Source: Spyradenecus sp045634445
GTDB taxonomy: Bacteria; Verrucomicrobiota; Kiritimatiellia; RFP12; DVOR01
Assembly (NCBI GenBank): GCA_045634445.1
Contig: JAZRAG010000058.1
Location: forward strand, 4,112-68,111
Length of the DNA: 64,000 bases
Reading direction: 5' to 3'
The position numbers were made by a program, and so were the translations under genes. Of the stretch, positions 61,260 through 64,000 are shown in pieces; positions within the stretch are counted from its first letter, which is position 1, and every line of letters starts with the position of its first letter. Under the pieces are notes generated by a model that searched no databases, was not told where the DNA came from, and saw only the letters and a list, made by a program, of their open reading frames with translations.

Positions 61260-61865
61260 TCAATGATTAAAATCGTTTTTCCACTTCGCCACCAAAGCCT
61301 CTACCTGCTGTTGGAGCGATGCTAATTCATCTGTATCGTTTTCCAAAATCCAATTTGACCGCTTGACCTTTTCAGTCAAAGGCATCTGTGCGTTCAAACG
61401 TGCTACCGCGGCCGCTTCTGTCATACCACGAATCTGACACATTCTACGAATCTGTGTTTCACGCGAAGCACTTACGCATACTACGCCCTGCCACTCGCCT
61501 TCCCATCCACATTCATAAAGTAATGCAGCAGAGAAAATTGAGATATCTCTTGGGCCACTTTCTGCCAACCACTCAGCAGTTGCCTGACGGACAAGCGGAT
61601 GCACAATCTTTTCCAACGCAATTCGTGCCTCTAAATCACCAAACACTTTAGTCGCCAAAACCTGCCGGTCAATACTACCATCTGCAGCTAAGACCGCTTC
61701 ACCAAACTGCGCCACAATGGGCGCCACCGCTGCACCACCGGCCGCTTCCAATGCTCGTACAACCATGTCAGCATCTAAAACGCGACACCCACAAGCTTTA
61801 AAACAAGCTTCTGCTGTACTTTTACCACACGCTATGCCACCAGTTAAAGCAAATGCTAACGACAT
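61260..61865 (-). CDS. coaE: dephospho-CoA kinase
   Basis: 201 residues from the ATG at 61865; a TTG three codons upstream is possible. The last step of coenzyme A synthesis. P-loop LTGGIACGKST at the N-terminus, VLDADMVVRALEA (conserved Asp), VHPLVRQATAEWL, and the adenine-binding NDTDELASLQQQVEALV end. It is the first gene of the group that runs through rho to the hydrogenase. No clear ribosome binding site is seen. Confidence 0.93.
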   Translation of the reverse strand: MSLAFALTGGIACGKSTAEACFKACGCRVLDADMVVRALEAAGGAAVAPIVAQFGEAVLAADGSIDRQVLATKVFGDLEARIALEKIVHPLVRQATAEWLAESGPRDISIFSAALLYECGWEGEWQGVVCVSASRETQIRRMCQIRGMTEAAAVARLNAQMPLTEKVKRSNWILENDTDELASLQQQVEALVAKWKNDFNH

Positions 61866-61939
61866 AAAAAGCAAAAAAGAGAATAAAAGAAATCACTGCG
61901 ACTGCAGTATCAAACACATCTTACGTTGAAGACATTTGT

Positions 61940-61945
61940 ATAATA
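61940..61945 (-). promoter_or_regulatory. coaE -10 element (TGG-TATTAT)
   Basis: On the minus strand TATTAT with TGG before it, about 75 bases before the coaE ATG. Confidence 0.5.
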
Positions 61946-62096
61946 CCATAATAATAGACACCCTGTAAACCAAAAAGAGTATCTCCACTCCTCTTTTAAA
62001 CAATTTTCTATTAAGAACTCCCTCAAATCAAAAGTGCTATGCTCTACAGACAGCGTATTTGAAAGAAAAGCAATCTTGTAGAAGTAAATTCTCCCA

Positions 62097-62120
62097 ATAA
62101 CACGCGCATGCGTGCGTTAT
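62097..62120. repeat. 24-bp inverted repeat centred on CGCATGCG
   Basis: The two 12-base arms are ATAACACGCGCA and TGCGTGCGTTAT. All pairs match except one A-C and one G-T. It could be a protein-binding site or a small cruciform. Confidence 0.5.
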
Positions 62121-62183
62121 GGTATAGGGTGTGTGGTGTTCTTGGTGTTCAGTGTTATTATCCCCGCTTTTTGAGGGCTCTTT

Positions 62184-62240
62184 AGTCTCTATTGTAGACT
62201 CACTAGTCTCTATTATGGACAAATAGTCTCTATTATAGAG
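62184..62240. repeat. three near-tandem AGTCTCTATT repeats
   Basis: AGTCTCTATTGTAGACT (62184-62200), AGTCTCTATTATGGAC (62205-62220) and AGTCTCTATTATAGAG (62225-62240), start to start 21 and 20 bases. Each copy is itself a partial palindrome (for example AGTCT-AGACT, CTCTAT-ATAGAG). Confidence 0.65.
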
Positions 62241-62348
62241 TGGCGTTTTGTGAGAAGCAACGCAAAAACGGCACGTTTAGGATCTCAGCTTAAGGTGATT
62301 CGCGTGAAGAATCGTATACGACCTTTAAAATCTGCTCACAACAAAGTA

Positions 62349-63041
62349 TCACATTAATGGGAGATACTCTTTAGGTTCATTAATATCTCCTGTCCAAAAG
62401 ATTGTCTTAATTCTTTCTTCATCGGAATTGGATTTGTATTGAACACTCACAACGACGCCATTCTTTACTTCTTCCGAAATCGAAATTTCATCTGGCACGC
62501 CTTGCGCGAATAAAGCTTCCCACGTTGAGGGAAGTGCTGTTTGTTTAATTAACTCAAATTCTTCCAATGACGAGTTCTGTATACTTCTAAATTGAGCACT
62601 TATAGCCATTTTAGTCTTGTTTAACAAATGTAATTCTATTGTCCCCTTAAAACCAGTAAGAGCCTCTGTATCATAGAGCCATAAAGTAAAACATCTACCC
62701 TCATTTGTCTCAATGATCTTCATTACTTGGTCTGCAGACTTTACCTCAACAGATTTGTATTGTTGCTTAAACAATCGCTTTCGTATTTCTTGATGAAGAG
62801 CCTTTTCTGACAGGTCTTCTTGCATATAAAAATACAACACTTTTTTAGGCACGCCTAAAGAAGACATCACCTCTTGGGGTGAATCCATTACCGAGGTTTG
62901 CTTAAACAAATCTCTGAAACTTGTAAAATCCTTTATGAATTCTTCAGGGCTTGGACGCGGATTTAAAAGAACCTTTGAAAATGTAAAAACGCCAATGATT
63001 GCAGTCAGAATAAGAAATAAACAAACATTCTTTTTATTCAT
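62349..63041 (-). CDS. membrane-anchored protein next to Rhs tail, possible immunity protein
   Basis: 230 residues from the ATG at 63041, with GGAGGG 6 bases upstream. The ATG overlaps the end of the Rhs gene by 8 bases. One hydrophobic helix at the N-terminus (MNKKNVCLFLILTAIIGVFTF) anchors it; the rest is a soluble alpha/beta part without a motif I know. AT-rich, like the Rhs tail before it. In Rhs systems the gene directly after the toxin tail nearly always encodes the specific immunity protein, so this is the natural candidate, by position only. Confidence 0.55.
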   Translation of the reverse strand: MNKKNVCLFLILTAIIGVFTFSKVLLNPRPSPEEFIKDFTSFRDLFKQTSVMDSPQEVMSSLGVPKKVLYFYMQEDLSEKALHQEIRKRLFKQQYKSVEVKSADQVMKIIETNEGRCFTLWLYDTEALTGFKGTIELHLLNKTKMAISAQFRSIQNSSLEEFELIKQTALPSTWEALFAQGVPDEISISEEVKNGVVVSVQYKSNSDEERIKTIFWTGDINEPKEYLPLM

Positions 63042-64000
63042 ACACCCTCCATGGTAGGAAATAAACAGATAATCCAACAGGATAAATTAATTCAGCTTTT
63101 GAGCACGGTCTTTCATCTACTGATGCAGAATTAAATAGTAAAATAGAAGAGGCTTCATACGCGCGATTCACTGAGTACAATACCACACAATAAAAGTTCT
63201 TTGGGCACTTTCTTATACTACATCCTGAAGAATTTTCAACGGGAATATTCCGAGGCCTCTCACGTTCACATTCTTGGCGAGCGGCATTAAGGACATTATT
63301 CAAATTAAACAAATACGTCCCCATCATATTCCAAATTTCACCAATTGCTTCTAACGTATGTCCAATCCTTAAATTCCTTGAATGGCTGCGTTGTCCCAAT
63401 AGGTCAATTAAATTTGGATTATTTTCTATAAATAGATATACTCTTATTTCATTCACATCTTTCAATGTATCCCTGCCGCACCAGCGGGCGTCAAGGGGAT
63501 TATAGTGGCGGTAGTGGCCGTGGAAGGTTCGCTCTCGCTCACGGTAGTAGACGAGGCCGAGGGTGTCGTCATGATACTCGGAGGAAAAGCGGAAGGGATT
63601 TTCGATGTGGAAATCGCGGGCGGAGATGGCGGAGGTGTTGACGGCACGGGTAACCGCGCCGAAGGGGGCGTAGTCGTAGTATGCTACGATGCCATTGCGC
63701 GTCTCAAAGTGAACGAGTTCTGACACATTCTTATTGCCGTCAAAAGTGTAGAAGAATTTACGGTTGCCACTTCCAGTGGTGAAAAGCGGTCGCGTCGCCA
63801 CAGGTTCAGTTGGATCCCAAACAAAGAGGTTTATCTGCGAATTATTGTTTAAAGCATCCACCTTCTGAACACAGAGGTAGTTGTTATAGACAAAGCGGTG
63901 ATGTTTAGTAACGACACCATTCACTTCTTCTTTGTAAAATGTCCTACGACCCATGCGATCAAAATTCATTGTGATGAAATTTTCCAATAACACTATGATT
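63034..64000 (-). CDS. Rhs/YD-repeat protein, C-terminal part (cut by window edge)
   Basis: The frame is open through the right edge, so the start is missing. The visible 321 residues include the end of the YD-repeat shell (GNRKFFYTFDGNKNVSELVHFETRNGIVAYYDYAPFG) and the conserved Rhs core end, here LGLVYYRERERTF and YNPLDARWCGRDTLKD, then ENNPNLIDLLGQ. The last 120 residues differ in composition and are Cys-rich (GCSIRKCPKNFYC): the variable, toxin-like tail. Rhs proteins deliver such tails into rival cells or wrap and cleave them. The tail matches no toxin family I know. Confidence 0.75.
   Translation of the reverse strand, partial: IIVLLENFITMNFDRMGRRTFYKEEVNGVVTKHHRFVYNNYLCVQKVDALNNNSQINLFVWDPTEPVATRPLFTTGSGNRKFFYTFDGNKNVSELVHFETRNGIVAYYDYAPFGAVTRAVNTSAISARDFHIENPFRFSSEYHDDTLGLVYYRERERTFHGHYRHYNPLDARWCGRDTLKDVNEIRVYLFIENNPNLIDLLGQRSHSRNLRIGHTLEAIGEIWNMMGTYLFNLNNVLNAARQECERERPRNIPVENSSGCSIRKCPKNFYCVVLYSVNRAYEASSILLFNSASVDERPCSKAELIYPVGLSVYFLPWRVYE

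Larger units (their letters stand above)
61866..62348. other. intergenic region of about 480 bases before coaE
   Basis: Between the end of the Rhs-linked gene and coaE. It contains the coaE -10, a 24-bp inverted repeat (62097-62120) and three near-tandem AGTCTCTATT repeats (62184-62240). I see no protein gene in it. Near the Rhs-linked gene, GATTC-GAATC hairpins are small and give no clear terminator. Confidence 0.55.

Noticed and set aside
61866..62348. Small RNA gene in the gap before coaE
   Set aside because: Hairpins exist but no promoter-terminator pair could be matched to a transcript.

Overview
The window is a 64 kb piece of a chromosome with dense, operon-like gene packing and a base composition near 50% GC. 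Several features point to an anaerobic, fermenting, Gram-negative bacterium of the PVC group (Verrucomicrobiota/Kiritimatiellota/Lentisphaerota-like). The protein at 31017-31454 resembles the Minf_1886 family, which I know only from Planctomycetes and Verrucomicrobia. There are lipopolysaccharide genes (an LpxC-family enzyme, KdsD, RmlD) and peptidoglycan/lysine genes (murG, dapA, dapB). Energy genes are an [FeFe]-hydrogenase, acetate kinase and malic enzyme. The phylum assignment is inference; no rRNA gene is present.

Layout. 1-3238 (+): end of a transglutaminase-like protein, a MATE/ANK-like membrane protein and a U32 peptidase-family tRNA/rRNA modification protein. 3258-6497 (-): SGNH lipoprotein, murG, mtaB. 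6720-12486 (+): argG with a terminator, then dapA-dapB-folK-subtilase. 12590-18179 (+): a Bat (VWA/TPR) membrane locus. 18429-20473: a nucleoside deaminase (-), a lipoprotein (+) and a LURP-one-like protein (+). 20688-32101 (+): a long run with gspF, gspG, a uridine-kinase-like protein, an lpxC-like gene, a glycosyltransferase, an NtrB/NtrC-like pair, a secreted CxxCxGxG protein, hisH, hisF, a Minf_1886 protein and ung. 32201-42287 (-): ackA, glycosyltransferase, tadA, oppA-like, parC, olsF-like, rmlD, TSCPD protein. 42717-48202 (+): rpsB-tsf-33-aa basic protein, tRNA-Arg, an AICAR-transformylase-only PurH, a lipoprotein, an HTH-EIIA(Ntr) fusion and ybeY. 49079-53054 (+): tRNA-Leu, ispF, malic enzyme, split chromate transporter, comF. 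53089-61865 (-): coaE, rho, a UbiA-type prenyltransferase, a DtxR-type regulator, kdsD, holA, a NagX-like membrane protein and a Tat-signal [FeFe]-hydrogenase. 62349-64000 (-): the end of an Rhs protein and a possible immunity gene.

The most unusual structure is a family of 88-89 bp arrays at four places (10366-10454, 18215-18302, 42381-42468, 48793-48880). Each has four units with a 22-nt period: a 15-nt core AAAA-heptamer-TTTT and a variable 7-nt tail. The central heptamer (CAASCCT-like) is inverted in single units of three of the arrays. One array lies inside the coding sequence of a subtilase, one next to a terminator hairpin, one just upstream of the ackA promoter and one in an AT-rich gap before a tRNA. 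I know of no described element that matches it. Other points of interest are an extended -10 (TGN) promoter signature at every promoter I could pick out, two possibly leaderless genes, an Rhs tail with a composition break, a Tat-targeted lone hydrogenase, an LpxC homologue with a displaced zinc ligand, and an rpsB leader that can hide its own ribosome binding site.
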